From assembly GCA_030762175.1 (NCBI GenBank), contig CM060833.1:153896501-153960500 (forward strand): DNA of 64,000 bases. The letters are read 5' to 3'. Shown piece after piece: positions 1-14,200 of the stretch (within the stretch, counting starts at the first letter, position 1; each line of letters begins with the position of its first letter). The position numbers and the translations under genes were made by a program. This DNA comes from Metallyticus violacea. Taxonomy: Eukaryota > Arthropoda > Insecta > Mantodea > Metallyticidae. The notes under the pieces are model-generated. The model was not told where the DNA came from. It did not search any database and was given only the letters and a program-made list of their open reading frames with translations.

Positions 1-1137
1 GCTGAAACTAACTGCTTAATTATTCTTACAGGAGGAAGAAAATATTCATAAGACTCCACAATAAGCGTTAGGTGTGTGATTTAGCACAGGACATTTCAGC
101 AATAAAGATTGTCCTAGAAGGCACTACAACCAATTATCACAGAACACAGAAATATGAAAGACATAATATAATTTATGAAGATAAATGAATGTCAATGGCT
201 CTAGAAATATTATGAAAGTACATAAGATTAATTATGGATCAGAGTTTATGAGTTTTGCAAAGCAGAAGTTTAATGCTGACCAAATTACTGATTGCTTCAG
301 GTAACCACAATTCCTTATTAATCCATGGATTATTTGTATTGCACAAAAACAAAAGAATAATCAACTGGAAATAACTTTTAAACACTTTCTTCTTCCACAG
401 AAAATCCTAAAACTTTGGTTATTTCCTTGTAGCAAAGCTGGAGATATTACTGAAAATAGTGCAATAATCAGAGAAAATTATTACCATATTTCCAAATGAA
501 ATGGGGCAAGAATTCAGAAGCTTTGTTACTACTTAAAGTATTAGGATAATATTTTCAATGACAAAAATTGGCAGGATCAAATCAAGATCTATCATATATA
601 TTTGAAAGTCTGAAATAAAAATTTTAAAGGGACATTTTACTTTAATGACTGAAGAGTTAAGACAGTTGATTTGCAACTTGATCAAAGATCTGGAACACAG
701 ATGAAAGCATACCACACTCAAAATGTGAATAATGCAGTTCCTTAACAGGACTTTAGTTTGCTCTTTTCCTTCTTGAACTGTGAATAGCAAGCTATACTTC
801 ATACTTAGCAATGGATTTTTTTCTGATTTTGCTTTTTATTATATCTTTAAAATCTGGATAAATATTTTTTTTCATTCCACTTGTGCTGGTTTCCTGCAGA
901 TACAGAAATGAACACTTTTCTGAAACTTGCACAAGAAATAAGAGCTTTGAGATTCTGAAGGCATTAGAAGACACAAACTCTTGATTCCTGTGTTTTTGAT
1001 AGAAATGTGTCAGTATTATAAGGCTTGAAATGTAACATTTTTTACAGCTTTACCTCATCTTGCCTCATGCTTTTAAGATACTGTTATTTTCGAATAGAAA
1101 TTTAAGATAAATGGAGATAAAAAAGAACAAATACGAT
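1..1137. other. AT-rich DNA, nothing recognised
   Basis: No coding signature, SINE head or strong repeat seen. The short minus-strand ORFs look random. Confidence 0.5.
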
Positions 1138-1139
1138 TA

Positions 1140-2034
1140 GAAAAGTATCCAACCTTACTTTTAATTTCGAAAACCTGATGGATTTCAATCAAGCGCACTT
1201 GCACGAGCTGACCTTGAACCTTTGTGTGCATGCATGAATTTTTTCCTGCTTGCGGATAGCGTCAGCTGCTGTTGAGCAGTGTTTGAGTGATGTAGTGTGT
1301 AGTGTTCTCATCGGTTTTTCAGTGCAAGTAAAATGATGGAATGACTGAGCAGGGCTATTGCATCAAATTTTGCAGAAACAGGGTGACAGCCAGGTGGAAG
1401 ATTCAGATGGCTTTCGGTGACGATTCTACGGGCATCACACAGATTAAGGAGTGGTACAACTGGTTCAAAGACGGTCGTACATCGGTGGAAAGTGAGCCAC
1501 GCTCTGGTCAGTCATCAACATGCCGAAATGACCGTGTCATTACCAAAGTGAACGCTGTGGTTTGACCACAGGGTCAAACAATCACCAAAGAGTACTATAG
1601 GGATGTCCTATATCGCCTACGTGATGCTGCAGCACAAGCGACCAGAGTTGTGGCCATCTGGAAATTGGCGACTCCATCACGACAATGCTCCAGCACATTC
1701 CTTGCACTTGATTAACATTTTTTAGGCAAAAAACCAGACTCCTCTGGTTTGTCAGGTTCCTTACTCTCTGATATGGCCCCCTGCAACTTCTGACTGTTCC
1801 CCGAAGTCAAGAGGCCATTGAAAGGAACACAATTTCAGAAAAGAGAGGACATTATGGCTGCAACGACAGCCGAGCTAAAGTCGATTCCGAAGAGGCTTTT
1901 TCAGAATGCTTCCAACAATGGTGGCACTGCTGGGAGAAGTGTGTGGAGTCCCAAGGAGACTACTTTGAGGGTGATTAGGTTTCCAACGCTCCAGGTATGC
2001 CAGTTTTTTACCGGCTAAAGGTTGGATATTTTTC
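1140..2034 (+). mobile_element. Internally deleted mariner transposon with both TIRs and TA target
   Basis: Left end GAAAAGTATCCAACC at 1140-1154 and right end, read inward, GAAAAATATCCAACC form terminal inverted repeats with one mismatch. TA flanks both sides (1138-1139 and 2035-2036), as expected for Tc1/mariner. Inside are the transposase N-terminus (1341-1565, with GITQIKEWYNWFKDGRTSVESEPRSG) and, in other frames, the C-terminal part (1600-1980, KGTQFQKREDIMAATTAELKSIP). The middle, with the first catalytic Asp, is gone and the frame is broken. Full mariners are about 1.3 kb; this is 895 bp and non-autonomous. Confidence 0.85.
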
Positions 2035-2459
2035 TAACATACCTCGTTTTAGCAACTGCAAAATTGGATCTCAGCTCCTGGAAAAATGGCTCTTGTTATG
2101 TTAATGCTGGAAGAGAAAGCAATGCGAGAAAAGTGAGAAAAAGTCTTAATCAATGCTTCAGACCAAAGTCAGAAATATTTTCTTATAAACTGATATATTT
2201 TAGGATATTTTTATACATTTAAATTGCACTTAGACCATATACTCATAAAAATTGAATTCTTGTGCTGATATGTTATTATCCATAAAAATGTGCTACTTTC
2301 AATTAAAATAAAATTATAAGGGCATTCAATAAGTAACACAATACACTTTTTTCTTAAACAGTTTCTTTTGGGAAAGTAAAATATTTTATTCATTGTATCT
2401 TTGGAACTTTACACTTTATTCTATGTATCTTCTCCTACTTGGTGGCAGTGATTCAGTTA

Positions 2460-3000
2460 GCTCTCAAAATGGAATCTATAAGCAAGGTGTTTTATAAACG
2501 AACAGTAATATTTGAGATTAAAGCCAATATTCAGAATATCTTAAAAACATGTATGGAGAGAAGGCAGTAGATAAAAGTACTGTCACTTGCCGGATGAAAA
2601 CACTATCACTATCATATGAAGGTCAAGGCTATCTCATTGATCATCCACACTCAGGATGGCCACACACTGCAGTCAACCTAAAATATGGAATGTAATGATA
2701 TCCTTAATTGTTACATCAGTGAATAACAACCAAGCAAACTGCTGTTGCACTTGATAACTCTGTTGGCAATGTGAACACAACTATCTACCAGTTAGAATAT
2801 CCAAATATTTCTGTTAAATGGAACCCCATATCTAACTGTGAATCATATGGAACATAGAACAGTCATCTGTTCAGAGTTGCTTGCTAATTATGAAGCTGAA
2901 GGCAATGACTTCTTGTCCAGCATAATAACAGGAGATGAAAAATGAAATATACCTATTTTTCTACCTCAAATACTAGGAAACCTGGCATTAACCATAAAAT
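2460..3000 (+). pseudogene. Decayed mariner transposase, second subfamily
   Basis: Broken frames on the plus strand give mariner-like pieces: the N-terminal DNA-binding segment near 2540-2660 (STVTCRMKTLSLSYEGQGY) and, near 2860-2945, a segment resembling SELLANYEAEGNDFLSSIIT-GDE, where the GDE holds the first catalytic Asp. Many stops and no visible terminal repeats. It differs from the 1140-2034 copy. Confidence 0.65.
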
Positions 3001-3319
3001 GATAAGAGTTCTAAAGGGAGGAGAAAAAAAATTAGAGTCGGAGAAAGAGAGGAGGGAGAATTATTCTAAAGCTAGTGATGATTCTTATATTTTTAATGCT
3101 ATGTGATCTCTTATACCACAAAGAAAATGTTCCACTGTTATGATTCAGATGGTAGCATGTCTGTTTGTAAACAGGGGCCTGGATTTATCCTTTGCCAGGA
3201 TAAGTTGCCTGGATAAGGCTTTTCTCCAGATGTTTCCTTTGTCCTGAAAAGGTGCATACTAGTAACATTTGATGCTAAAGACTCTGGAATCATTACAAAC
3301 ATCTCTTCATTCACTCACT

Positions 3320-3608
3320 GCCATGGGTGCGCAAGGCCGTTAAGGTGCGGACTCATGAGCAGGAGGTCTGGGGTTCGAATCCCACCAGGACAGTCCTACC
3401 AGACTGGGTTTTTTTTTCCCAGGTTTTCCTCAGTCCTCATAAATGGCAAATGCTGGGGAGGTACCCTAAACTTGGGCCTGGAATGCTTCCTTCCTTAAAA
3501 ACAAATATCCATTCCCAATTTATCATTTCATCTCATGTATCATTAGTGTCCACCACCTGTGATGCCTCAGTAATAAAAACAGGTATTAAACACTACTCAA
3601 AAAAAAAT
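3320..3608 (+). repeat. SINE family B, full-length copy (tRNA-Leu/Ser-type head)
   Basis: The head has an A-box-like GGCCGTTAAGGTGCGG and a perfect B box GGTTCGAATCC (3370-3380), as in class II (Leu/Ser) tRNA genes. The body contains CAGGTTTTCCTCAGTCCTCA and GGGGAGGTACCCTAAACTTG and the element ends in an A tail at 3598-3608. Other copies: 15009-15060, 15172-15286, 38188-38452 and 61262-61703. Confidence 0.85.
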
Positions 3609-6600
3609 CATTCACTCTATTCATTGTTAAATGGTTACAAAAATAGTTGAAGAAAAACTGTAAAAATAGCAATGATAGTGAACTACAAACACCTTTAACA
3701 ATTCAAAACATCATTTATTGGTCAACTGTCATTTCAGTCCCATACTCCTGCTTTTTTTAAAAACATAGTACCAATTTACACACATCTGCATATAAAAATA
3801 ACTTCCCTTATTATAAATGAAACAAAATATAGGGTTCCCAAAAATGTAATTAAAATGTTTTAACTCATAAAAAATATTAATAAACTTAGCAGAGTAACAA
3901 AGTACATGATAAAAAAATTATAATGTAATTTTTCTTATTCCCTTAAATAAAGGAATTTGTTAACTAAGTAACCACTTGTGAATAACTTCATGCAAGAAAC
4001 TACTGCCATGTCAACCGCAGTCTAGCCACTTGCATGTATTATATCCTGAAGAGTTTCTTATTGCATTTATAATCTTTTGGCAAGGAATAATATATTTGAC
4101 TATATCTTAGAGAAATTATACTCACAGTTTGAATCTGACTTCTAAGACAATTTAAAAGATCCATATAAAAATGCATACATCTGCATCAGTTTTTGAAAAA
4201 TATATCACTTATTTAATAAGAATATAAACAATTATTATCAAAGCTAAAATACCTATTATTGCACAAATGTTATGAAGCAGTACACTTTGTCATAAAAAAA
4301 GAGTTTGAAAATTGCTTTCCCAATCTACGGAGAGGAAATGACTAAAAGATCTAGTTTAAAACTTATAGAACAAAATGCAATACTGTAACTCTTCAAATAA
4401 AATTAATGAAAGCAATGTAATTATGCTGAATCACAGAAATCATTTGCCAAAAGTCATGCTGCTCCAAGCAAACAAATGTACTTCTGTTTTAATTCTATTA
4501 TTGTTATAAGAGTAAAATAAGTCAGCTTTCTTTTGTATGTTATATGAGAATTTACTCTTTTCATATTGTTCTATTAGTATAACAATTTGAGAATGATTTT
4601 AGCTAACAAAAACAGGCTTGCTGCATGGAATTAGGAACAGAATAACTAGGAAATAAAAAATAAAAGATTTTAATTATGCAAAAGTCTATGTTCCGATTCA
4701 AATAAATAGCTTCAATATGGCTCAGCTAACAATAGTACTTCATAGCTCCTTGTTCTGTTCTAAAGAAAATGTTTATATAGCAGAATAAAACACTGTTATC
4801 ATTCCATAATGTGAGAATACTGATTGATCGGAGCTGAAGCAATGTTTTGCTAAATGCTGAGAGCTGAAACTAGAGCAAATAGAAGTAAACAAAGAGTGCT
4901 ACAGTTTTCTCATAAACAATAGACCAAACAATTATTTGTTTAACAGTTACATGGATAGATCATTGAGAAGTTGCTCTCCATCTCTAGTGTAACCAATATT
5001 CCTCTAGGGAGAGGAATTCAGGTGGCAGCACTGGTGAGCATATGATTATAATCTTCCACTAATAAAGAAATCTGTTGGTTTCAAATATACAATTCATGAA
5101 AGGTATGTAGATAAATGAATAATATAAAACTCACATTTTTAAAAGTGTTGAAAATGTTTATACCATTTTCTTGAAGACACAAATTCACTTGCTTTAATTT
5201 ATTTTCAAAAAATGTAATTAAGATTTATCTGAAATATCTCCAATTTTTTGTCACTTGGTCTACCACTCCTAACAGCATCTTGCACTGAACCTATCTCCCA
5301 AAATTTACGAATTAAATCAGCATAGTATGCGGTGTGATAGTTTTGAATTTTGAAACTTAGCAATGATATGTTTGACTTTCATAGTGTAACTTCCATATTA
5401 AGCAAAAACATTTTCTACTAGAAACATAAGTTCCTCTATAGGGCACATTTTAATTGCTGTTTCACTTCACACACACCACCTTCACTTATAAGTCAAACTA
5501 CTAATTGCAACCCTTACTTAGCAGTCAGCACTTTATCAGCTGGAAACATTCAGTCAATGTGGAATGCGAACTCTTTCTCAAGCAGTGAGTATCAGCAATT
5601 GTGGAGGAAGTTTTTGATGACCTGTTTGTTTTATGGCTTGCATATTAATTCTAATTATTTTACTCAACACTTCTGTGAAAATTATAACAAAAAAAATATT
5701 TTTCACCTTGTATTCTAGTATTAAAAGAGTTCATGACCTTCTTTGTTATGCATCCAAGTGTGAGAGGAGGCATAAGTGAAAAACAATTGCAAATTCAATT
5801 ATTACATACAAACAGCGAGGATAAAAATTTGTAACCTGAAAAGCTGCATGACGATTTGAAAAGGGCAGATTAATGTATTTGTTTTGAATCTGAAAGTGAC
5901 ATAACATAAAAGTACACAAGAAGTTCACAAAAATTTATTTTGAGGCATTTTTCCTTTCTCTCTTGTACCTTTTTTGGATTGCTTTGAACATAAGCTATTA
6001 AGTTTTATCTAAGGCAGCAATATAGGCCATTGCAGAACTAATAATTAAAGGCTCCTAAAACCTCCATGCAACCTAGACAAGTTTGCAAAATGTGCAATAA
6101 GTATTATTTTGAGAAAAAAGAATCAATTATTTTAGGGTAGAAGAAAAGTTTATATTATAGTTGCATTTGAAAATTTATAGTTATAACTCACATTTCAAAG
6201 GAAAATACATTATGAAAAGAACTATATTATTTTATAATACAAAGGTGAAACATTGAAAAAGGTACTCTAGTAATAAGGAATTATGCACAAGAAGTATATC
6301 GTTAACCTCTCAAATTTAATAACCTGATTTATGGCCTCACCCATCTTTTAAAAATGTTGCTTTATTTAAAGGATTGGCTAATGCAGCTGAATAAGATTCC
6401 TTTACCCCATACATTCCAGTCAGCACACTGTTACTTCTATTTGCTCCTTTAAAACATATAAAATTATGCTATGTATTTGCTAACAAAGTTATCTTAAGTA
6501 TGGAAGCATTCTGATATATCATCTTGCTTAATAAAAGAAAAGAGAGAGCATAAATAACCGCTTATTTAGTAACGGAAAAAAATTATTAGCTGATTGCCTG

Positions 6601-6716
6601 CCTTTTAAAGCTCACACAATTTAGAGAGCAACAAGGCGCTTTATCTATCTGCACAATTATATAATGCATCTAAACCCTGCATAACCCCAAACAAAACAAC
6701 ATGATCACAGTTATTT
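3609..6716. other. 3' flank and probable 3' UTR of the proteinase gene
   Basis: The first few hundred bases below 6717 should be 3' UTR. The rest is AT-rich with no recognisable gene or element. Confidence 0.45.
6361..6366 (-). promoter_or_regulatory. Candidate polyadenylation signal for the proteinase gene
   Basis: Minus-strand AATAAA, about 350 nt after the stop codon. Others occur further on (for example 5934-5939), and such hexamers are common by chance in AT-rich DNA. Confidence 0.25.
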
Positions 6717-6901
6717 CTACATTATGACGTATGTAGGATCAGTTTCAACACCGCAATTATTATTTTTCTGAGCCATTAGGACATATCCATCATTACCCCA
6801 GTAGTTTGACCAGGAATTCTTCACCAACCAGTAAGGTTCACCATTTATAGCACCATAGCCAACCACAAGCACAGCATGATCCAACTGCTCAGGCTTATTT
6901 C
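6717..6901 (-). CDS. 26-29-p: 26/29-kDa proteinase exon 11 (active-site His and Asn, stop)
   Basis: 185 nt including the TAG stop at 6719-6717, acceptor GTTTCAG. It encodes QLDHAVLVVGYG with H503, YWLVKNSWSNYWG with N523, and ends TDPTYVIM. The catalytic set is complete, so this is not a pseudogene by sequence. Confidence 0.94.
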
Positions 6902-9866
6902 CTGAAACAATATCTGTACTGTAGCTTCATTATATCAGTGACTGCTGTAGTATTAGCATAAAGCAGAAAGGAAAAGCCTACAGGAAGCTTATGGGAGGAT
7001 AGGAAGGAATAATAAGAGTGATGAAGTAAACAAATGCTTCCTTCCTGAAGTAGGATTAGAATATGGTTCTTTGCGATTGTTAATTAGAAACATTTGGATG
7101 ATGCTTTGAAATTGCTAAACCTAAAAGATAGGGAAATTAAATTCACTTCTGAAACAGAACAAGACAACCTGATTCCTTTCCTTGATTATAAGAACACGCA
7201 ATAATTTGAAATTTGGAATATACAGAAAGGATATCAAATTTAAAATTACATAAAGGCCAGTGGTTTCTTTTCTTATTTTTTGATTTGCTTTATTTATGGA
7301 TGCTCTTTAACATTTCAGGTCATCAGCATCCCATTCTATTCAGGGCGTGAAACGGCCGACAAATTTTGCTCAGAGGCCTCTTCTTTCAGGCTTGAGGTTT
7401 TTTTGCATGCCGTAAATGTATGACAGGGATCCACGGCTTTACTTCCCTTCCGTAGGAAGCCATACTTGGGATTTTTTAAGCCCAAAAAATCCATCTGTCC
7501 TGGCCAGGTTTGAACCTGCGATCTTGGGTTTAGAAGGCAAGTATGGTTACCACTACACCACCAGGACTAACTCAGTGGCTTCAACCCCATAGTACACAAA
7601 CATGCAGTTTTCAACAGCTTAGCACACAGACTCAATAACATGCCCATGAATGAGTTTGAATACAGCAAAGAGTACTCTCACATAATACAAATGGAAAAAA
7701 TCTATAGGTATGGCCAAGAAATTGCAGACAAAAAAATCATAAAATTCAAACAAGAGAGGAGGTTAAAACAGGTTACAACATTGTCAGCAAAAAAGAAACT
7801 ACCATTCACAAAAAATTACTTATCATTCTTGGGCCACCAAAAATTTCAGAAAATATTCTGAGAGTTTCGGATTACATTGTCCCCAGTGAACAAATTCAGT
7901 CTAAATAATCTGTTCAACTTCGGTGACAATGATAGAATACCTGATAAGAAACCAGAAATATATCAAATCAATTGTTTGAAATACCACAAAGTATATACTG
8001 GCAAAACAAAAGAAACATTGGAATTAGGCTAAAGGAACACTGGAGAAACATCAGGTACAATCAGATAGATAAATCTGATTGCACATCACTTTTGGAGAGA
8101 TAAACATCAGGTAGAAATGGAAGCTAAATTATTGAAATTCATAGATAGACCCTTAAGAGCTGGGAATATGAGGAAAAAATGTTATAAAAATATGAAGATA
8201 AGGTTATGAACTTCCAGATCCCAACAGAAGACAAATTAATCCAAAAGTTCATAAAATGTCACAAGAGATACAGCAAGTCCATTCAACCAACAATGAATCT
8301 GTCAGTAGACACACAGCTGATGATGTGGGTGAAGGCCTTTGAAACATGTTCTGTACAGTTCAATGGTAAGTGGATCATAAGAGCATTAAATCAACTGTCT
8401 AATTAGTAGTAAATTAATTGCTTCATTATATTAGTTCGGACACGAAATTTATTTTGAATTTAAAAACCATTATGTTTATTATGTTTAATTTTGTGTTTGT
8501 AATATATTGAAATATATCTTAGCAATACACGTATGCCACTGATAAGCTCATATGTCTATACTGCATGGATGTATGGAAGGGCAATCAGGTAAAAAATTTA
8601 GGGTTGCTCACACTAATCTGCCAGTACCCCAGGCCTGCTATGTACCATATCCTGCTTATTCACCAGACCTGGCAACTTCCGATTTGGACTGCTGAAAGAG
8701 ACACTAGGTGGCAAGAAGTTCTGCACTGATGACAAGGTAAAAGATGTGGTGCATGGATAGTTAGGCAGTCAGTAACAAGAATATTTTTCTCATGGAATCC
8801 ATGCATTAGTGAAATGCTGGAACCCTGCATTGAACGTGGTAGAGATTATGTTGAAAAATGAACTGTTTTCAATCCCAATGCATATATTTTACAAATTAAA
8901 AAAAATGTATGGTTACTTTTTACTTAGCTTCCTGTTTTATTAATATCTTTATAGAATAATAAGAATTTGATCAATTGATTTATTGTTCTAGGAATGATGT
9001 TAGTTGGGTCTTAAAGCAGTTTCCTATAAGTCCCAGAGCTGAATAGTTTTAAATATTTTTCTTGTGTTTGCCATAGCCATTATCTCCATTTCCATTGCAT
9101 CAAGCACAATAGTAAATATGACATGTAATTGTTATGCACAGTAACTGCTTTCCTTTCATCCCTACATACTAGAAAGCAAATGTGCTTATGTTAAACTGAA
9201 CTTTATATTATGCATATTCATGAAATATGTATAAGAAAATATAATTCTTTTTAATTTTTTTTTTATTTCAGTGTTTTTTTCCCCTTTATTAACATTAAAT
9301 TTATAGCTTGGCATCTCTATTTCCTAAATCAAAATTTCAAAGGGCACAAATAAAATAATAATATAAACTGATTGAGTCTAAAATATGGAGTTCAAAATTA
9401 CTGACTTACATAGAAAGAGTAATTTCACTTACCACATTGAGGCTCATAATAAATCCCATTTGCATAGAAGGAGAATGTCTTATGAGAAGCATCAATTGCA
9501 ACAGAAATGGGTCCATGTTTGGCTACTGCAACCTTCAGGGCATCAGCATCTCCAGAAGTTACATTCACATATCCTTTAATCTTAGCTACCAGAGTTACAT
9601 TGTCCACATGGCAGTAACCATCCTGCAAAAATTAATTATTCATTTGGTAACTAACACCAGATAATAGGATGCTGAGACAATCACAAGCCATTAAACAGGA
9701 ATTAAAATAAGCTGCAAAGGAACAAGAGATAAGAAGTGGAAAGGAAATATTCCTTACTTTTAAAAATATGTCATTTATAACAAATAAATAAAAAAAATTA
9801 AAAAAGCTTAAAAACCCCTCTATAATTTAGCTGCCATGGAACCACTCTCAATTTCCTTATTTTGGC

Positions 9867-9922
<56 letters not shown>

Positions 9923-11193
9923 TTGAGATTAAATCACAAAAATTAATGGTTTATTATTAATTAAATGATATGTATGACCACTGATAGACAAAGTTATACT
10001 TTGTGGGTTTTTTAAACATTTTTAAATGTAACCATGTTTATGAACCCTTATGACCCTTGGTATCATCTTTACGTTAATTAAAATTGAGAAACAACAGAAA
10101 GTTTTCAGTAATAATCATATTTAAGATGATGTTCATATATTTTAATAAAACAAAAATGTGTTACTATAAAGAAACAATTGCAATGTACAAATAAAAAGAA
10201 TCAAAGTTACTTTGATTTTCATTGGCTTTGAAATATGATTTAAATGTTATTATAAAAACATGTTACAAAAACATTTTTCTGAAGGTTATTACAAAGCATT
10301 TTTACATACAAATATAATTCTTGCACACATATTAGATTAATCTTCACAATGCTTTTGTTAAATATAAAATATATGCATCATTATAAATATATGCTGAATT
10401 AATTTGTCCTTTTATTTTAAAACAATACAGAGAAAATGAAATGCAAGAAGGCTTTTTAAATTGCAATTTTCAAGTATATCCCCATTCCTAATGATCTAAC
10501 TTTCCTAATTTTCTGAAACCATTTTTCTTGCTTTATTTAAATGGTATATACCAAATTTTGTCGTGAAGAAACAAATATTGGTGCAACTAGAGCAATTTTT
10601 AAATTTTGCATTGCAGGTATTCCCCCCTTTCCTAGTGGTCCGATTTCCCTGATTTTCAAAAACTAATTTTCTATATTTATTTAAATGTTATATAAGGAAT
10701 TTTGTTGCAAAAAAAAAAAATATTGCCACTACGGCAGTTTTTAAATTTTGGGGTGCAGGCAAACTCCCTCCCTTAATAGTTTGATTTTTACTGATTTTTG
10801 AAAACTATTTTTCACATTTAATTTCAATAGCGTATACCAAGTATGTAGAACTGCAGCTACTAGAGGGATAGATTTTAAAATTTTGTTTTAACCCTATCTT
10901 GTTTACCATGTATACCCCCCACTCCTAGATGCCCAATTACCATGAATTTTGAGAACTACTTTTATGAATTTATTTTAATAAAATCTACTGAGTTTTGGTG
11001 AGAAAAAACAAAAATTGCATCCACTGATGCAATTTTTCAATTTTTTAAAAACTTTTTCCATAGGTTAACCCCCACTTCAAATGGTCTAATTATGCTGCTT
11101 AAAAAACTCAACAAATTGTTTGTTAATTGTTGGTTATATGCTGAGTTTCATTGAAAAAGAAAATGTGTCTGCTAGAGCGAAAATTGACATTTA

Positions 11194-11245
<52 letters not shown>

Positions 11246-14200
11246 TATTTTTTTTTTAAATTAGATACCTAGTAAGTACGATCCATGCAGATTTGGATAG
11301 ATCATTAAAAAATATATCCATGGATACAACTGCAAGAGCTTACATTTCTTGAGAATTTGCTAAAAAAAACTAAAATACTTATTTTACAAGACCAACCGTA
11401 AAAGCTTACTTCCTTCGGAATTCACTAAAAGGAAAGTGTAACTTATGTAATGAGGCAAAGTAGTATATACAATTTACAATTAGCTAATAAATCCCTTAAA
11501 ATTTCTCATAATGATCTTATGAGGGATTCATCTTTATAGCCATTTTGGGTCACCAATATTTATTGTTTGTAATTAATTTTGATTTCTTTTCTTGTGCATA
11601 TACAAATGACAGCTCTTCCTCTCTGCCTTGTATTGAACTAACAATAAGGTTTATTAAAAACCAAGCACAACAAACTAACAAATTTGAAGTTGCATTTCTT
11701 TCATTCCCCTTTACATTTAACACTGTGGTTGTATATATAATGGGGATATATTTAATTATTTAAATTTCCAAATATTCCGGAATTAATTAATGCACAAAAT
11801 TCTTGTATATTTTTTAGTTTTGCCATCTCTAATTTTGCACTCTCATTTTTTAGGCATTTTTGTCTCATTTTTCCTATATTAATCATTTCACCACACATTC
11901 TGCATTTTTCTTTTACAGAACCTTTCCTTATCTCACTTTAAGCATACTATTACAGTTCTGAACCAAGCTAACCCTTTTCTCCCTACTTTATCACAGATTT
12001 CAATATACTTTTCTCTCCCCCAATAATTTTTTAATTTAGGCAGGGTAAGAAGTTTCCACAACTGGGGAGGAATGTTTGCAGAATCAGCAATTTGCAACTT
12101 TTAGGTTCTTTACACAGCACTGCTTTATATTGGTGTTCTGATTACATCAAATGTCATTTAACTTGTTTGCTTAATCTCAGGATTCAGGATTTTTCTTCAG
12201 CAGAACTTGAATGCACAATATAAGTACATTTTCAATTTATCCACCCCATGTGGCACTTGATGACAATGATAATGGATGGGAGACTAACAATGGAGCAGCT
12301 AACAGAAAGAGTACAGGAAATCAAAAATTTTAGAGGAAACTTGCTCTAATGTCAGTTTTTCCATCACAAATTCAACATGCCAGTATTTTATCTTTAGGTT
12401 TCTTAACACAATCATTCTAAGCATACAATACCTGTCCAAGGTAGCCACCATATTCATCTTCCAATGGGATACCCCCATGCTTCATCATCCACTGGTAAGA
12501 ACGAAAATCTTCACCACCATCACATCCATTGTTGCCAAAGCCCCAGCTGCAGTCAATAAGTGCCTGAAAATCATGTTGAATAATATCTAATATGTTTGAA
12601 AATCTTACAAAGTCAATTTGACTATCAGCCGCTTCAGATATGAAGATATTTATAACCCAGCCTTGTTAAGATTAACATAATTTTTCTGAAGTAGCGTGAA
12701 TGAAACAGTGTACAGTTTAAGTTATGATTTGTAACAGTACTTTCCTATTTATTAATATTATTTTTTTTAAGACTAAGAACCAAAGAGAGATAATTAATAT
12801 TAAAGCTGGTACATTATTACAGCTGAAAGGCTCAAAATTGTATATGTATACATAAACAAAATATTTAAACACATTTTTTTCTCACATATATCGACTGTTT
12901 TTGTTGTTACATATCTTGTTTTATTTGTGTCCTATGATTCAGTGCTAGATTAAGATATCTGCTTTGAATGGAAATTTCACTAATTGTTAGATCTATCAAT
13001 TACATCAAGGAAGAAACTTCCTTCTAAAAGAAGACAAACCTTCAAATGTTTCTCGCCACCTTAATGTGTTTACATTGACATTGTCACCAATTAATTGCAA
13101 CTTTTATAAGGGTAATAATTATTGGTGATGAAACCATGAGTCTATGGTTACAATATTGAGACATTAAGTCTAATCATCAAAATAGGTTGAAAAATGTTCA
13201 AGACCCAAAAAAAAAGCTCATTAGGTCTGTTCAAACATCAAATAGTTGATGGTTTTCTTTGGCATTCTGCATTGCAAATTGCTGCCAGAGAGTTAAACTG
13301 TGAATCAGTGGTATTACTACAATGCTCTCACTTGTCTCCAAGAAAATGTGACAAGGAAGAGGCCTAGACCATCGAGATGGCTCCTGCTAAACAATAATGC
13401 ACCAGCAGATTCATAATGTTTTTGATTTTGCGTGAAAAACAAGACGTATGTTTCTACCTATCCTCCATACTGTTTCTGATTTAGCAAATGTAGACTTTTT
13501 TCTATTTCTAAGTCTAAAATTTAGGATGAAAGGACAAAGGCTGAATTCAGTTGAGGAGATGTAATTAAATTTGCAGAGAGACTTCATGCAATTTCAAAAA
13601 TCATGTATTAGGATTGCTTTCAGAAGCTCAAATGCCATTAGAAGAGATGTTCAATGTTCTGAGGTAGAATCTCTGTAAGATATAGGTAAGCTCAAATATT
13701 CAAAAATTAAAAAATATCTTTCTGTTACAATAAACAAAGTTTTAAAATATTTCTAATACTTGGGAAACACACTGCTCTGCTAAGAAAGCAGAAAAAAGGT
13801 GTTAATAATGACGAATTAGAGCTTGGATTACTTCAATTACTTCTAGTTTAAACTTTTCAACCTTCAGACTAGAGTAAGAACTAGGATGAAAAATAACCTG
13901 CAATGGCTTGACAGCACTAACCTGCTGTGACAGTCGCACTTGATGTCCATATTTCAAAAAATATGCCCCTTCAATGGTACCAGTTGTTCCAAAGCTCCAG
14001 CATGATCCACATACAGACTGATCTGCAACATTACATAGTCCACTTCATCTAAAAGTTTCATTGTGCTCTGCCAGATAGTTTAAAATAAATGACAGTTTAC
14101 ATTATTGGCTTTTCTTGCCTTCAGCATTTACTGCTGTATTCTTACCTTTCACTGGAGTAACAGCACCATAAAGTCTCCAGTCTAAAGAATCTGGTACAGA

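Noticed and set aside
3327..3650. 107-residue ORF beginning with a tRNA-like head
   Set aside because: It lies entirely on the SINE B copy. The same applies to ORFs on SINE A copies near 22.1-22.6 and 48.1-48.3 kb.
9437..9664. Plus-strand ORFs over exon 10
   Set aside because: They are antisense shadows of the proteinase exon, as is the one over exon 3 (25989-26186).
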